Source: Streptomyces deccanensis (lineage in GTDB: Bacteria; Actinomycetota; Actinomycetes; Streptomycetales; Streptomycetaceae). Taken from it: a DNA stretch of 64,000 bases. Positions 8,094 through 17,423 of the stretch are shown here, piece by piece. The stretch's first letter is position 1. Every line of letters starts with the position of its first letter. A program made the position numbers and the translations under genes. The stretch is taken from positions 7,812,001 to 7,876,000 of the forward strand of contig NZ_CP092431.1 in NCBI RefSeq assembly GCF_022385335.1, read 5' to 3'. Below the pieces are notes generated by a model. That model worked only from the letters and a program-made list of their open reading frames with translations. It was not told the DNA's origin and did not search any database.

Positions 8094-8643
8094 GGCTTCT
8101 CCTCAGATGGGCGCGGAGCAGTTCGCGGGCCGCGTGGAGGTCGGCCTTGACGGTTCCTTCCTTGCGTCCGGTCAGCACGGACACCTCCCGGATCGGCATG
8201 TCAGCGTAGTAGTGCAGCAGGATCGGCACACGCAGCCGTTCCGGCAGCGACTGCACGAGCAGCCGGACCGAGGGGTCGGACTGCTCGGCGTGGTCGTACG
8301 GCGGGAGCACCGCGACCTCGGCGGTGGCCCGGTGCATCGCCTTGCGCTCGCGTTCGAGCTTGCGCCAGTGGTCCCGCACGAGGTTGGCCGCGGTCACGTA
8401 GAGGAAGCCGTGCGGCTCCGCCACGGACGTCCACCGGGCCCAGAGCCGGGTGAACGCCTCCGACGCGATCTCGTGGGCCGTCTCGTCGTCGTCGACCAGC
8501 CGACGGCACCAGCCGGCGAGGCGTGGGTAGAGGGCGGCGAACAACTCGGACGCGGCCTTCTCACGGGACCGTTTCAACGCTCTCCATGGTCGTGATGGTG
8601 CGACAAGCGGCAGGGGGGCGGGGGCGGGCGGGGTGTGGGTCAC
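8077..8643 (-). CDS. ECF-type RNA polymerase sigma factor
   Basis: A 188-residue sigma-70 family protein. Region 2 is at about residues 28-95 (AASELFAALYPRLAGWCRR, TRLWARWTSV, ANLVRDHWRKLERE). Region 4 is at about 125-180 (SLPERLRVPILLHYYADMPI, TGRKEGTVKADLHAARELL). The GTG at 8643 overlaps the stop of the upstream sortase gene (GTGA), so translation is probably coupled. Its place between a sortase/sorted-protein pair and a membrane protein suggests it directs surface-assembly or envelope-stress genes, possibly including its own operon. The frame stays open far upstream, but only this start gives a family-sized protein. Confidence 0.88.
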   Translation of the reverse strand: MTHTPPAPAPLPLVAPSRPWRALKRSREKAASELFAALYPRLAGWCRRLVDDDETAHEIASEAFTRLWARWTSVAEPHGFLYVTAANLVRDHWRKLERERKAMHRATAEVAVLPPYDHAEQSDPSVRLLVQSLPERLRVPILLHYYADMPIREVSVLTGRKEGTVKADLHAARELLRAHLRRSLDHTP

Positions 8644-9293
8644 CGAACCGTCGAACTCGGTGTGCTCGGTGCGCTCGCTGCGCTCAGCGTCGCGAAGACG
8701 ATCACGTTGTCCCGGTACTCCTCGCCCGTGCGTGGGCCGCCGCAGGTGATGAGACGCAGCGCGGGACGGTTCACGTTGCCGTAGACCTCGTCCACCGGGA
8801 AGTCGGCCTTGGCGATCGTTCGTACGGAGTCGACGGTGAACTCCGCCGTCGTGCCGTTCTCCAGGCGCGCCTCGATCCGCTCGCCCCGCCGCAGCCGGGC
8901 GAGTTCGCGGAAGACGCCGTCTCCGTGGCGCCCGACCGTGACATGACCCAGGATCACCGACGGACCCGTGCGACCGGGCGTCGGCGAGTGCTCGTACCAG
9001 CCCGCCCTGTCGTGTTCCGTGATCGGCGGCACCTCCACCGTGCCGTCCGGGGCGAGCCCCAGTCGGATGACCGGGGTGTCGACCCCGATGGCAGGGATCA
9101 GCAGCCGCACCGGGACGGAGCGGGCCAGGGGGCGCACGGCGCCACCGTTCGAGGGCGAGGACGGTGAGGACGGCGGGGTCGCGTCGTCCTCGGGAGGCGC
9201 GGTCGTGGCGCGGCCGGTGCGGCTGTCGTCGCAGCCCACCAGCAGTGAGGCCGCCGCCGCTACGGCGAAGGCGCGCCTGGAGAGCGGTGTCAC
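8640..9293 (-). CDS. Class F-like sortase with Tat and lipobox-like leader
   Basis: A 217-residue transpeptidase of the actinobacterial class F sortase type. Catalytic residues are His117 (VILGHVTVG), Cys184 (LITCGG) and Arg194 (EYRDNVIVFA). The leader is unusual: SRRAF at residues 5-9 is a twin-arginine motif and LVGC at 18-21 is a lipobox, so the enzyme may be a Tat-exported lipoprotein rather than anchored by an ordinary helix. The GTG start overlaps the stop of the sorted-protein gene (GTGA). Sortases cleave a C-terminal sorting motif and attach the protein to the cell wall; its likely substrate is the coupled upstream gene. Confidence 0.88.
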   Translation of the reverse strand: MTPLSRRAFAVAAAASLLVGCDDSRTGRATTAPPEDDATPPSSPSSPSNGGAVRPLARSVPVRLLIPAIGVDTPVIRLGLAPDGTVEVPPITEHDRAGWYEHSPTPGRTGPSVILGHVTVGRHGDGVFRELARLRRGERIEARLENGTTAEFTVDSVRTIAKADFPVDEVYGNVNRPALRLITCGGPRTGEEYRDNVIVFATLSAASAPSTPSSTVR

Positions 9294-9667
9294 GCCTCGT
9301 TCGCCCGCTTGCGGCGCACGAGAACGACGGCCGCGCCGCCGCCGAGGAGCAGCGCGGTGGCGCCCGTGCCCGCCAGCACCGCGCTGCCGGACCCCTCGGA
9401 CTTCGGCGCCGTACCGGTGTCGGGAGCTCCGCTGGGGACGACGGAGACCTGGCTCGGCACCGGGCTCGCGTCGGTGGCGTCCGTGCCCTTGGTGGGCTCG
9501 GTCTCCGCCGGGTGGTCCGTGGCGGGGGCGGACGGGGCCGGGGTCGGCGCCTGGGAGGCCTCCTTCGGTACGGCGGTCGGAGTCGTGTCGTCGGCGAACG
9601 CGGGCAGCGCGGTCGCCAGCACGGCGGTGAAGGCGAGTGCCGTGGCACTCAGGACGGTTCGGCGCAT
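9290..9667 (-). CDS. Sortase-sorted surface protein, LAGTG motif
   Basis: A 125-residue protein: Sec signal peptide (MRRTVLSATALAFTAVLAT, cleavage near AFA-DD), then a Pro/Thr/Ala-rich stalk of about 70 residues, then a cell-wall sorting signal. The signal has the motif LAGTG (98-102), a hydrophobic helix (ATALLLGGGAAVVLV) and a basic tail (RRKRANEA). LAXTG is the motif usually associated with class E sortases, yet the neighbouring enzyme looks class F. First gene of a four-gene coupled operon with sortase, sigma factor and a membrane protein. It has no recognisable functional domain beyond the stalk. Confidence 0.85.
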   Translation of the reverse strand: MRRTVLSATALAFTAVLATALPAFADDTTPTAVPKEASQAPTPAPSAPATDHPAETEPTKGTDATDASPVPSQVSVVPSGAPDTGTAPKSEGSGSAVLAGTGATALLLGGGAAVVLVRRKRANEA

Positions 9668-9851
9668 GGGTCGCTCTCTCTGGTCGGGTCGGGCGGGCCG
9701 CCCTCCCGGCCGGGGTAGGCGGGGGGACGGCTGCGTGGAGGTTCCGTGGGCCGCCGCCCGGCCGGTTGCCCGGCCTGCGGCGGCTTCACGTACCGAGCGG
9801 AGAGACGAGACAGCGAGGGAACGCGTTGTAAAGAGATGGCAAAGTCGTCCG

Positions 9852-10514
9852 TCAGGCGAGGAACAGCAGCTCGACGGCGACCACCACGTCCACGACGGCA
9901 CACCATTCGGCGAAGGTGGGTGCCACGACGCCCCGGAGTCGGCGCGTCCGCAGATGGGCCAAGTCCCATACGCCGTGGCAGAACCAGCCGGCCGCGATCA
10001 GATAGCGCCCCAGGTCCGCGTCCAGGATCAGCCCGGTGACGGCAAGCGCCCCGAACACGACCGTCCCGGCGGCCTGGACCGCGAAGACCGGTGTGCTGTG
10101 CGGAGTCGCTCCGGCCGTGCTTCGGGGGGCGCTACGGGGCGTGTTCCGGATCGCGTGTCGGGCCGCGCCCCACAGCAGCACCGCCAGCGCGGTGCCCAGC
10201 ATGACGCCGGCCGGTGAGACGAGGTCCAGGGCCTGGAGGGCGAACGCGAACGACGCGCCCGCCGCGAGCACCGGCCAGGTCACCCGGGGCGTTCCGATCT
10301 GGTGGACGACCACGTACAGCAGGGGCAGCAACGGCAGGAACTCGGCGTAGGCGTCGACCGTCGCGGCGGATTCGGCGGGCGTCGGCTCGGCCGACGCGCT
10401 CAGGATCAGGCCCGGGACCGTCAGCGCGAGAGCGAGCATCGTGGGCCAGCGGCGCGAGAGCGCCCGGACCGGGCTCCGCTCCGCGCAGGCGCTGGAGGAA
10501 GGCGTGGCGGACAT
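9852..10514 (-). CDS. Polytopic membrane protein, unknown function
   Basis: A 220-residue protein with about six hydrophobic helices, including TMLALALTVPGLILSASA, YAEFLPLLPLLYVVVHQI and YLIAAGWFCHGVWDLAH. The last helices carry His and Trp residues in the pattern GWFCHGVWDLAHLRTRR. I do not recognise the family. The ATG at 10514 has GGGAGA eight bases upstream. It is divergent from a two-component system whose shared intergenic region contains a perfect dyad (10655-10672), so it may be a target of that system. Confidence 0.75.
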   Translation of the reverse strand: MSATPSSSACAERSPVRALSRRWPTMLALALTVPGLILSASAEPTPAESAATVDAYAEFLPLLPLLYVVVHQIGTPRVTWPVLAAGASFAFALQALDLVSPAGVMLGTALAVLLWGAARHAIRNTPRSAPRSTAGATPHSTPVFAVQAAGTVVFGALAVTGLILDADLGRYLIAAGWFCHGVWDLAHLRTRRLRGVVAPTFAEWCAVVDVVVAVELLFLA

Positions 10515-10654
10515 GGCTGTTCTCCCGAGGGGTGAGGAGGAATGAGGACGGGGGGAGGAAGGCCGCGGTGGCGTACTGCTGCCAGCCTGCTGGGGGAGAG
10601 GGGGCGTCAGTAGTGCCGTATGCGCACGTGCTTGTGTGGGGGTGTCACGTCTCG

Positions 10655-10672
10655 GCATGACATCTGTCATGC
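10655..10672. promoter_or_regulatory. Perfect dyad GCATGACA-TC-TGTCATGC
   Basis: 8-bp arms around 2 bases, in the 265-base divergent region between the membrane protein (-) and the histidine kinase (+). Its size and symmetry suit a dimeric response regulator such as the LuxR-type one encoded downstream. Confidence 0.55.
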
Positions 10673-10779
10673 GGAGCGGCTCGACGCTGCGAGGTCGGTG
10701 CGACGACGTGGGGTCGGTTCGGTCCGACTGTTTGTGCGATCGCCCTGGTCCCGGGGGCCCTGGCTGCGACAATGGCCGG

Positions 10780-12147
10780 ATGCGTGAGGGGGCGGGCGGC
10801 GAGCACGGGGCGGGGCTGACCAGCTTTCGTCGTTTCACCTGGTGGACCGTGCCGGGGACCAGCGTGTGTCTCCTGGTGCTGTTCTACGGCGAATGGCTCC
10901 TGGACCCGGATGTGCCCGTCCGGGTCCGCGTCCCCGTCGCCGTGGCCCTCGTCGTCGACGTGGTGGCGAGCGCGGTGCTGCTGGGAGGGCGGCTGACGCC
11001 TCCGGCCGCCGTCGACGGCGCACCTCCCGCACGGCTGCCGAGGGCCTGGACGGCGGTCTCGGTCGCCGCCATGGTCGTGCTCGCGGTGCTGCCTCTGGCC
11101 CGGCGCGACTACGAGCTGTGGGCGGTCGCGCCCGCCGTGACCGTGGCGATCTGCGCGGCCCACCTCGGCCCGCGTCACCGCCGGACGCTGATCGTCGGCG
11201 CGGTGCTGCTCGCCCTGGTGCCGGGCGGTGCGGTCAGTCTGGCCGCGGGGGACGGGGAGTTGGCGCACGCCGCGCTCTTCCCGGCCGGGCTCGTCGCCTT
11301 CACCGTGTGGATGGTGCTGGGCCCGCTGTGGGCGTGGAACATCGCCGGACGACTGGACCGGGCGCGTCGGCTGGAGGCCGAGTCGGCGGTCAAGGACGAA
11401 CGACTCCGGTTCGCCGCCGAGCTGCACGACATCCAGGGCCACCACCTCCAAGTCATCGCGTTGAAGAGCGAGTTGGCCGCCAGGCTGGTGGAGCGGGACC
11501 CGGCGCGGGCCGCCGCCGAGATGCGCGAGGTACGGCAGCTGTCGGCGGACGCCCTGCGGGACACCCGGGCCGTGGTGCGGGGCTACCGCCGTACGACGCT
11601 CGACGACGAGATCGCCAACGCCGGCAAGGTGCTGGCCGCCGCCGGCATCGACGCCCGCACGGCCCTCGAACCCGCCTCCCTCCCGGCCGGCCTGACCGAC
11701 ACCGGACGGCATCTCCTCGGGCTGGTCATGCGGGAGGCCACCACCAACGTGCTGCGCCACAGCCGGGCCCGGTACGCCGAGGTCGACTGCCGTGTCGTCG
11801 ACGGCCGGGTCCGGCTGCGCATGACCAACGACGGCGCCGACGGACAACCCGCCGACACGGACGGTACGGGGCTCACCGCGCTCGACGAGCGACTACGGGC
11901 GGCCCAGGGCGAGTTGACGTGGCACCTCGACGGCGACCGCTTCGAGGTGACGGCCTCCCTGCCGCTCGGCCCCGGGAGCGAGCGGAGCGGGTCGCGTGCA
12001 TGGGACGCGGACGACGGCGCGAGCCAGCCGCGCGTACGGGACGCGGGCGATGGCGCGAGCGGGCCGCGCGTACGGGACGCACACGACCCCACGGGTGACC
12101 CGGGCGCCCGGGATTCGTGTGACCGGACGAAGGGAGCGGCGCGGTGA
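10780..12147 (+). CDS. Sensor histidine kinase, NarL/DesK type
   Basis: A 456-residue kinase. The N-terminal 200 residues form about five or six transmembrane helices without a large extracytoplasmic domain. The dimerisation/phosphoacceptor box is ELHDIQGHHLQVIALKSELA (HisKA_3), and the ATPase has an N-box (REATTNVLRHSRA) and a G-box (DGTGLTALDERL). The ATG at 10780 lies 6 bases after a -10-like GACAAT and lacks a ribosome site, so a leaderless transcript is possible. The C-terminal tail contains a 12-residue repeat (DNA 12002-12073) not expected in the family. Its stop overlaps the response regulator start (GTGA), making a classical pair. Signal unknown. Confidence 0.88.
   Translation: MREGAGGEHGAGLTSFRRFTWWTVPGTSVCLLVLFYGEWLLDPDVPVRVRVPVAVALVVDVVASAVLLGGRLTPPAAVDGAPPARLPRAWTAVSVAAMVVLAVLPLARRDYELWAVAPAVTVAICAAHLGPRHRRTLIVGAVLLALVPGGAVSLAAGDGELAHAALFPAGLVAFTVWMVLGPLWAWNIAGRLDRARRLEAESAVKDERLRFAAELHDIQGHHLQVIALKSELAARLVERDPARAAAEMREVRQLSADALRDTRAVVRGYRRTTLDDEIANAGKVLAAAGIDARTALEPASLPAGLTDTGRHLLGLVMREATTNVLRHSRARYAEVDCRVVDGRVRLRMTNDGADGQPADTDGTGLTALDERLRAAQGELTWHLDGDRFEVTASLPLGPGSERSGSRAWDADDGASQPRVRDAGDGASGPRVRDAHDPTGDPGARDSCDRTKGAAR
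12002..12073 (+). repeat. 36-bp tandem repeat within the kinase tail
   Basis: Two full copies (12002-12037, 12038-12073) plus a partial third, beginning GGGACGCGG and ending CCGCGCGTAC. They encode 12-residue repeats such as RDAGDGASGPRV, in frame, after the ATPase domain. Confidence 0.8.
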
Positions 12148-12746
12148 TCCGGCTGCTCATCGCCGATGACGAGGACCTTCTCAGGAGCGCCCTGGCCGCC
12201 CTGCTGGCGCTGGAGGACGATCTGACGGTCGTCGCCGAGGCCGCCACGTCCACCGAGGCGGTGCGGCTGGCCCGAGAGTTCCGCCCGGACATCGCGGTGC
12301 TCGACCTGGAGATGCCGCCGACGGACGGGCTGCGCGCCGCCGAGGAGATCGGGGCCGAACTGCCCACCCGCGTCGTGCTGGTGACCCGGCACGCCCGCCC
12401 GGCGGTGCTGCGTCGGGCGCTCTCCGCCGGGGTGCGCGGCTTCGTGCCCAAGACCACCCCGGCCGCCCGGCTGGCGGAGATCATCCGCGATGTGGCCGCC
12501 GGACGCCGCTACGTCGACCCCGACATCGCCGCGTCCGCCCTCACCGAGGACGACTGCCCGCTCAGCGACCGCGAACTGCAGGTGCTGCGCGCGGCCCGCA
12601 CCGGCGCCTCGGTCGCCGAGATCGCCGTCGAGGTCCACCTCGCCCAGGGCACGGTCCGCAACTACCTCTCGGCCGCGATGTCCAAGCTGGGCGCCCCCAC
12701 CCGGCACGCGGCGGCGCACCACGCGTGGCAGCAGGGCTGGATCTGA
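12144..12746 (+). CDS. LuxR/NarL-family response regulator
   Basis: A 200-residue regulator. The receiver domain has acidic residues DDED at 8-11, phosphoacceptor Asp54 (VLDLEMPPTDG) and Lys near residue 104 (FVPKTT). The C-terminal LuxR helix-turn-helix reads LSDRELQVLRAARTGASVAE...GTVRNYLSAAMSKLG. It is coupled to the upstream kinase by a GTGA overlap. The perfect dyad upstream of the kinase is a candidate binding site, which would give autoregulation and control of the divergent membrane protein. Confidence 0.92.
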   Translation: MIRLLIADDEDLLRSALAALLALEDDLTVVAEAATSTEAVRLAREFRPDIAVLDLEMPPTDGLRAAEEIGAELPTRVVLVTRHARPAVLRRALSAGVRGFVPKTTPAARLAEIIRDVAAGRRYVDPDIAASALTEDDCPLSDRELQVLRAARTGASVAEIAVEVHLAQGTVRNYLSAAMSKLGAPTRHAAAHHAWQQGWI

Positions 12747-12821
12747 GCGCCAGGGCACAGGATTCCGCCGAGCCGCCAGGACGCGCCGTACCGCCGGGCG
12801 GCGCGCCGAACCGGCACCCGC

Positions 12822-15800
12822 TCAGTACACGTCCCGCACGTACCGCTTCTCCGTGGCCAGCTGCTTCACGTACGCGGCCGCCTCGTCCTCGGTCATCGCG
12901 CCGTGGGTGACCGCGATGTCCCGCAGGGCCCGGTCGACGTCCTTCGCCATCCGGGAGGCGTCGCCGCACACGTAGAAACGGGCGCCGTCCCGCAGCCAGT
13001 GCCACAGCTCGGGTCCGTGCTCGCGCATCCGGTCCTGGACGTAGACCTTGGCGCGCTGGTCACGGGAGAAGGCGGTGTCCAACCTGCTGAGCACGCCCGA
13101 CTCCTGAAGCTCCGTCAGCTCGTCCTGGTAGTAGAAGTCCGTCGCCCGGTGCTGTTCCCCGAAGAACAGCCAGTTGGGTGCCCGGTGGCCGAGGGCCCGC
13201 CGTTCCTGGAGGAAGCCGATGAAGGGCGCGACGCCGGTGCCGGGGCCGACCATGATCATGGGGGTGACCGGGTCGGCCGGCGGCCGGAAGTGCGGCGAGC
13301 GCTGGACGAAGACCGGCACCTCCAGGTCCGCCTCGCCGTCCGCGAGGAAGGGGGAGCAGACCCCGCCGCGCGGGCGCCCGCGCAGGTTCTCGTACCGCAC
13401 GACCGACACCGTCAGCGAAATGTGCTGCGGGTCGACGAGCGGGCTCGACGAGATCGAGTACAGGCGGGGCTGGAGCTTCCTGAAGACGCCGGCCCACTCC
13501 TGGGCGGAGGCCGGCACGGCGAACTCGGTGACCACGTCGACGGCCTGTCGTCCCCAGGACCACTTGGCCAGCCCGTCCTTGTTGTCCGGACGCATGAGCT
13601 TTTTCAACTCCCGGTTGTCCCGGGTGCGTTCGGCGACGAAACGGAGCAGGTCCGATGTGATCCGGGTGATGTCGAGGTGCCGGTGCAGCGCCTCGGCGAA
13701 GGGCAGCTCGCCCAGTCCGTCCACGGTCACGGGGGTCGAGCCGTCCAGACCGGTCACCGCCAGCCACTCCGCGACCAGGTCGAGGGAGTTGACCGGCCGC
13801 ACGCCGAGCGCGTCGCCCGCCTCGTAGGACAGTCCCGTCCCGCTGGTGTCGAAGGTGAACCGGCGCACCTCCTTGCCTGCCCCGGGCAGGCTGAGCAGCC
13901 GGTTGCCGACCAGCCGGGCGGCGGCGGTCGCGGGCCTCGCGGAGCGGGGGGCGAGGGGTGCGGACGGGGGCGCGGCGGTGGCCGGGGGAGCGGTGAGGGT
14001 GGGGGAGCCCGGTGTCGTCGTGGCCGAGGTCGTGAGCCCGCCTTCGCGGTCGCCCCCGTCCGCGCCCGTGCCGAGCGCGGTGATGACCTGGCCCAGCCAG
14101 GCGTCCGCCGACGGTTCGTAGTCCGGCTCGCAGTCCGTACGCGGGGCCAGCCGTACCGCGCCCAACTCGTCGAGCCGGGCGTCCAGTCGGCGGCCGTGGC
14201 CGCAGAAGTCGTCGTACGAGGAGTCCCCGAAGGCCAGCACGGCGTAGCGCACCCCGTCCAGGCGGGGGGCCTCCTGCCGGGACAGCGCGTCCCAGAACCC
14301 GGAGCCGTTGTCGGGCGCGTCGCCGTCCCCGAAGGTGCTGGTGATCAGCAACAGGTCGGCGCCGCGCGGCAGTCGGTCCGGGGCGGCCTCGTCCATCCCG
14401 ACGAGCGTCGCCCGGTGCCCCGCCGCCCCCAGATGCTCGGCGGCCGCCATGGCGAACTCCTCCGCCGTCCCGGTCTGCGAGGCCCACAGCACGACGACCT
14501 CACGTCCCGCCGGTGCGACGGGGGCGGGCGGCGCGGCCGGTGCCGCCGACCGCGAGTACATCCCGGCGAGCACGCCGTTCACCCACACCGCGTGCTCGGG
14601 CGCGAACGGCGCGTCCGCCGGCAGCACGGGCACCCCCTGCACACCGGACCCGAGCCCGGCGAGGAACCCCGTGAGGTACTGCCGCTCCTGGGCGGAGAGG
14701 ACGGGCGGTGGGGAGGGTTCGAGGCCGAACGGGTTGGCGCCCGGCGCGACGGGAGCCGGCACGGCCACCCCCGCCGGCCCGGTCACCGCCGCCGGTAGGG
14801 AGCCCGCCGTCGGTGCGGGAACCGCTGTCGGGGTGTGCGCCGGCACGGACGCCCCCGCTGGTTCGATGCCGGCCGGCGCCGGGACCCTCGCCGGTGCCGC
14901 CACCTTCGCCAGGGAGACCGCGCACACCTTCAACTCCGGCTGGAACGACAGCGGATCCACCGCGTCGCTCGTCACCGCGTTGATGCTGAGGTACTCCCCG
15001 AACAGGTCGTTCCAGTGGAACGGCGCGAACACGCACCCGGGCATCACCCGGTCCGAGACCACCGCCGGGAGGACGGCGCGCCCCCGCCGCGAGGCGACCT
15101 CCACCGAGTCACCGTCCTGGACGCCCAGTTCGCGCGCGTCCCCCGGATGCACCTCCACGAACGGCCCGGGGTTCAGCTTGTTGAGCTTGGCGACCCTGCC
15201 CGTCTTCGTCAGCGTGTGCCACTGGTGCTGCAACCGCCCGGTGTTGAGCACGAACGGGTAGTCGTCGTCCGGCATCTCGGCCGGCGGCAGGTGCGGTCGG
15301 GCATGGAACACGGCCCGGCCACTGGCCGTCGGGAAGAGCAGCCCCCGGCCCGCCCCGGCGTCGACGCCCGCCGCGCCGTCATCGCTCGCGCCCCCGTCAT
15401 CGGTCGCGCTCGCGTCCCCGTTCGCCACCACGTAGCGGATCGGGTTGCGTGCCGGCCCGTCCTCCGCAGCCGCGGGCCACTGCACGGACCCCGACCGCAG
15501 CCGGTCGTACGTCACGCCCCGCAGATCCCACCCGGTCTTCGGGTTCCACGCCCGCTTGATCTCCTCGAAGACCTGCTCGGCGCTGTCGTACGAGAACCCC
15601 TTCTCGAAGCCCATCTCCCGGGCGACGGCCGCGATGATCCGCCAGTCGGCCATCGCCTCGCCGGGCGGGTCGGCGGCGGCCGCGGCCAGCGTGAGGTTGC
15701 GCTCGCTGTTGATGAGCACGCCCTCGGACTCGGTCCACAGCGCACCGGGCAGTACGACGTCGGCGTACGCGTTGGTCTCGGTGTCCGCGAAGACGTCCTG

Positions 15801-17189
15801 GGTGACGACGAACTCCGCGGCCTCCAGCCCCTCGATGACGGTCCTGCGGTTGGCGACCGAGGCGACCGGGTTGGTGCAGATGATCCAGCAGGCCTTGATC
15901 TCCCCGTCGGCCATCTTCTGGAACATCTCGACGGTGCCCTTGCCGACGCCGTCCGCGCGCAGGGAGTCCGGCGCCAGTTCCCACAGTTCCTCGACGAACG
16001 CCCGCTCCTCGGCCACGAGCACGGACCGCTGACCGGGCAGCCCCGGCCCCATGTAGCCCATCTCGCGCCCGCCCATCGCGTTGGGCTGGCCGGTGAGCGA
16101 GAACGGGCCGCTGCCGGGGCGGCAGATCGCGCCGGTCGCCAGGTGCAGATTGACGAGCGCGTTGGTGTTCCAGGTGCCGTGCGTGGACTGGTTGAGCCCC
16201 ATGGTCCAGCAGCTCGTCCACTCGGCGGCCTCGCCGATCAGCCGGGCGGCCGCGCGGATGTCGTCCGCCGGGATGCCGGTGATCTCGGCGACGGCGTCCG
16301 GCGCGTAGTCGGCGAGGAAGTCGGGCATCGCCTCCCAGCCCTCGGTGTGGGCGGCGATGAAGTCCGGGTCGGTGTGCCCGTCGGCGTGCAGCAGGTGCAG
16401 CAGGCCGTTGAGGAGGGCGAGGTCGGTCCCCGGGCGTATCCGCAGGAACAGATCGGCCTTCTCCGCCGTCGCCGTGCGGCGCGGGTCGACGACGATCAGT
16501 TTCGCGCCCGCCTTGACCCGGTCCATCATCCGCAGGAACAGGATCGGGTGGCAGTCCGCCATGTTCGAGCCGATGACGAGGAAGACGTCCGCCTTGTCGA
16601 GGTCCTCGTAGGAGCCGGGCGGGCCGTCGGCGCCCAGCGACAGCTTGTAGCCGGTGCCGGCGCTCGCCATGCACAGCCGGGAGTTGGACTCGATCTGGTT
16701 GGTCCGGATGAAGCCCTTGGCCAGCTTGTTCGCGAGGTACTGGGCCTCCAGGCTCATCTGGCCGGAGACGTAGAAGGCGAACGCGTCGGGCCCGTGCTCG
16801 TCGATGATCGCGCGCAGCCGGCGGGCGGTCTCGCTGATCGCGTCGGAGACGGGCGCGGGGACCGGTTCGTCGCCCCGGTCGTCCCGGACGAGGGCGGTGG
16901 TGAGGCGGCCGGGCGCGGCGAGCAGGTCGGCGGTGGTCGCGCCCTTGGTGCAGAGGCGGCCGAAGTTCGCCGGGTGGGACTTGTCGCCGGACACCTTCAG
17001 GACCGTGCGGCGGCCGTCGGGCCCCATCCCGACGTCCAGGAGCATGCCGCAGCCGACACCGCAGTACGAGCACACGGTCCGCACCTGGGTGGTGGTGCTC
17101 TGCGGGCCCTGCGCGGCCACGGGCGGCCCCTCTCTGTCGGCGTCCGGGGTCTCCGGTCGGTCGTCCGTGCGGTCGTCCGGTCGGTCCAC
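12822..17189 (-). CDS. Assimilatory nitrate reductase fused to flavodoxin-FAD/NADPH reductase
   Basis: A 1455-residue fusion. Residues 36-90 carry the [4Fe-4S] ligands Cys40, 43, 47 and 80 ([16 protein letters not shown]). A molybdopterin-guanine-dinucleotide oxidoreductase body runs to about 760, with [20 protein letters not shown]. After an Ala/Pro-rich linker comes a flavodoxin domain ([16 protein letters not shown]), a CysJ-type FAD domain (RLYSISSSP) and an NADPH domain ([20 protein letters not shown], ending YVRDVY). It should reduce nitrate to nitrite using NADPH without a separate reductase. RefSeq-type naming is bifunctional nitrate reductase/sulfite reductase flavoprotein subunit alpha. 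Start GTG 17189 is tentative; later starts are possible before the Fe-S motif. No nitrite reductase gene is adjacent. Confidence 0.92.
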   Translation of the reverse strand: MDRPDDRTDDRPETPDADREGPPVAAQGPQSTTTQVRTVCSYCGVGCGMLLDVGMGPDGRRTVLKVSGDKSHPANFGRLCTKGATTADLLAAPGRLTTALVRDDRGDEPVPAPVSDAISETARRLRAIIDEHGPDAFAFYVSGQMSLEAQYLANKLAKGFIRTNQIESNSRLCMASAGTGYKLSLGADGPPGSYEDLDKADVFLVIGSNMADCHPILFLRMMDRVKAGAKLIVVDPRRTATAEKADLFLRIRPGTDLALLNGLLHLLHADGHTDPDFIAAHTEGWEAMPDFLADYAPDAVAEITGIPADDIRAAARLIGEAAEWTSCWTMGLNQSTHGTWNTNALVNLHLATGAICRPGSGPFSLTGQPNAMGGREMGYMGPGLPGQRSVLVAEERAFVEELWELAPDSLRADGVGKGTVEMFQKMADGEIKACWIICTNPVASVANRRTVIEGLEAAEFVVTQDVFADTETNAYADVVLPGALWTESEGVLINSERNLTLAAAAADPPGEAMADWRIIAAVAREMGFEKGFSYDSAEQVFEEIKRAWNPKTGWDLRGVTYDRLRSGSVQWPAAAEDGPARNPIRYVVANGDASATDDGGASDDGAAGVDAGAGRGLLFPTASGRAVFHARPHLPPAEMPDDDYPFVLNTGRLQHQWHTLTKTGRVAKLNKLNPGPFVEVHPGDARELGVQDGDSVEVASRRGRAVLPAVVSDRVMPGCVFAPFHWNDLFGEYLSINAVTSDAVDPLSFQPELKVCAVSLAKVAAPARVPAPAGIEPAGASVPAHTPTAVPAPTAGSLPAAVTGPAGVAVPAPVAPGANPFGLEPSPPPVLSAQERQYLTGFLAGLGSGVQGVPVLPADAPFAPEHAVWVNGVLAGMYSRSAAPAAPPAPVAPAGREVVVLWASQTGTAEEFAMAAAEHLGAAGHRATLVGMDEAAPDRLPRGADLLLITSTFGDGDAPDNGSGFWDALSRQEAPRLDGVRYAVLAFGDSSYDDFCGHGRRLDARLDELGAVRLAPRTDCEPDYEPSADAWLGQVITALGTGADGGDREGGLTTSATTTPGSPTLTAPPATAAPPSAPLAPRSARPATAAARLVGNRLLSLPGAGKEVRRFTFDTSGTGLSYEAGDALGVRPVNSLDLVAEWLAVTGLDGSTPVTVDGLGELPFAEALHRHLDITRITSDLLRFVAERTRDNRELKKLMRPDNKDGLAKWSWGRQAVDVVTEFAVPASAQEWAGVFRKLQPRLYSISSSPLVDPQHISLTVSVVRYENLRGRPRGGVCSPFLADGEADLEVPVFVQRSPHFRPPADPVTPMIMVGPGTGVAPFIGFLQERRALGHRAPNWLFFGEQHRATDFYYQDELTELQESGVLSRLDTAFSRDQRAKVYVQDRMREHGPELWHWLRDGARFYVCGDASRMAKDVDRALRDIAVTHGAMTEDEAAAYVKQLATEKRYVRDVY

Positions 17190-17257
17190 CGGGCGCGGCC
17201 GCTGTCGCTGTAACTGTCGCTGTGGCTGTCGGTGCGGCGGTCGGCGCTGCCCGGCGC

Positions 17258-17340
17258 GGCAGCCGGTTGCCGCGCGATACGGCAGCCGGTTGCCGTCCGA
17301 TACGGCAGTCGGTCACCCTTCGATACGGCAGCCGGTCGGC
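17258..17340. repeat. 23-bp tandem repeat upstream of nitrate reductase
   Basis: Exact 23-base period: 17258-17280, 17281-17303, 17304-17326 and a partial copy from 17327. Each begins GGCAGCCGGT (or GGCAGTCGGT) and the full copies end CGATAC. It lies in the 400-base region between nitrate reductase (-) and the SepF paralogue (+), which otherwise holds no gene. Confidence 0.85.
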
Positions 17341-17408
17341 TTCCGCTCAGCTTCCGGATCGCCGCCCGGCAGGCTCGATCGTACGAATTGCCCGTTACGC
17401 CTGTGTCA

Positions 17409-17423
17409 CATGATCCGATCATG
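17409..17423. promoter_or_regulatory. CATGATC-C-GATCATG dyad flanked by CGTTACGCC repeats
   Basis: A perfect 7-bp-arm dyad flanked on both sides by the direct repeat CGTTACGCC (17393-17401 and 17428-17436). On the nitrate reductase strand the flanks read GGCGTAACG, which resembles half of a GTnAC-type GlnR element. Candidate control region for nitrate reductase. Confidence 0.5.

Noticed and set aside
8644..9648. Upstream extension of the sigma-factor frame to 523 residues
   Set aside because: The extension is antisense-like Arg/Pro-rich shadow of the sortase and surface-protein genes; the GTG at 8643, coupled to the sortase stop, gives a normal-sized sigma factor.
14835..17213. Long plus-strand frame opposite the nitrate reductase gene
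   Set aside because: Codon-bias shadow in high-GC DNA; no domain, and the minus-strand gene is unambiguous.
17258..17340. CRISPR array
   Set aside because: The 23-bp units are contiguous without spacers and no cas genes are present; it is a tandem repeat.
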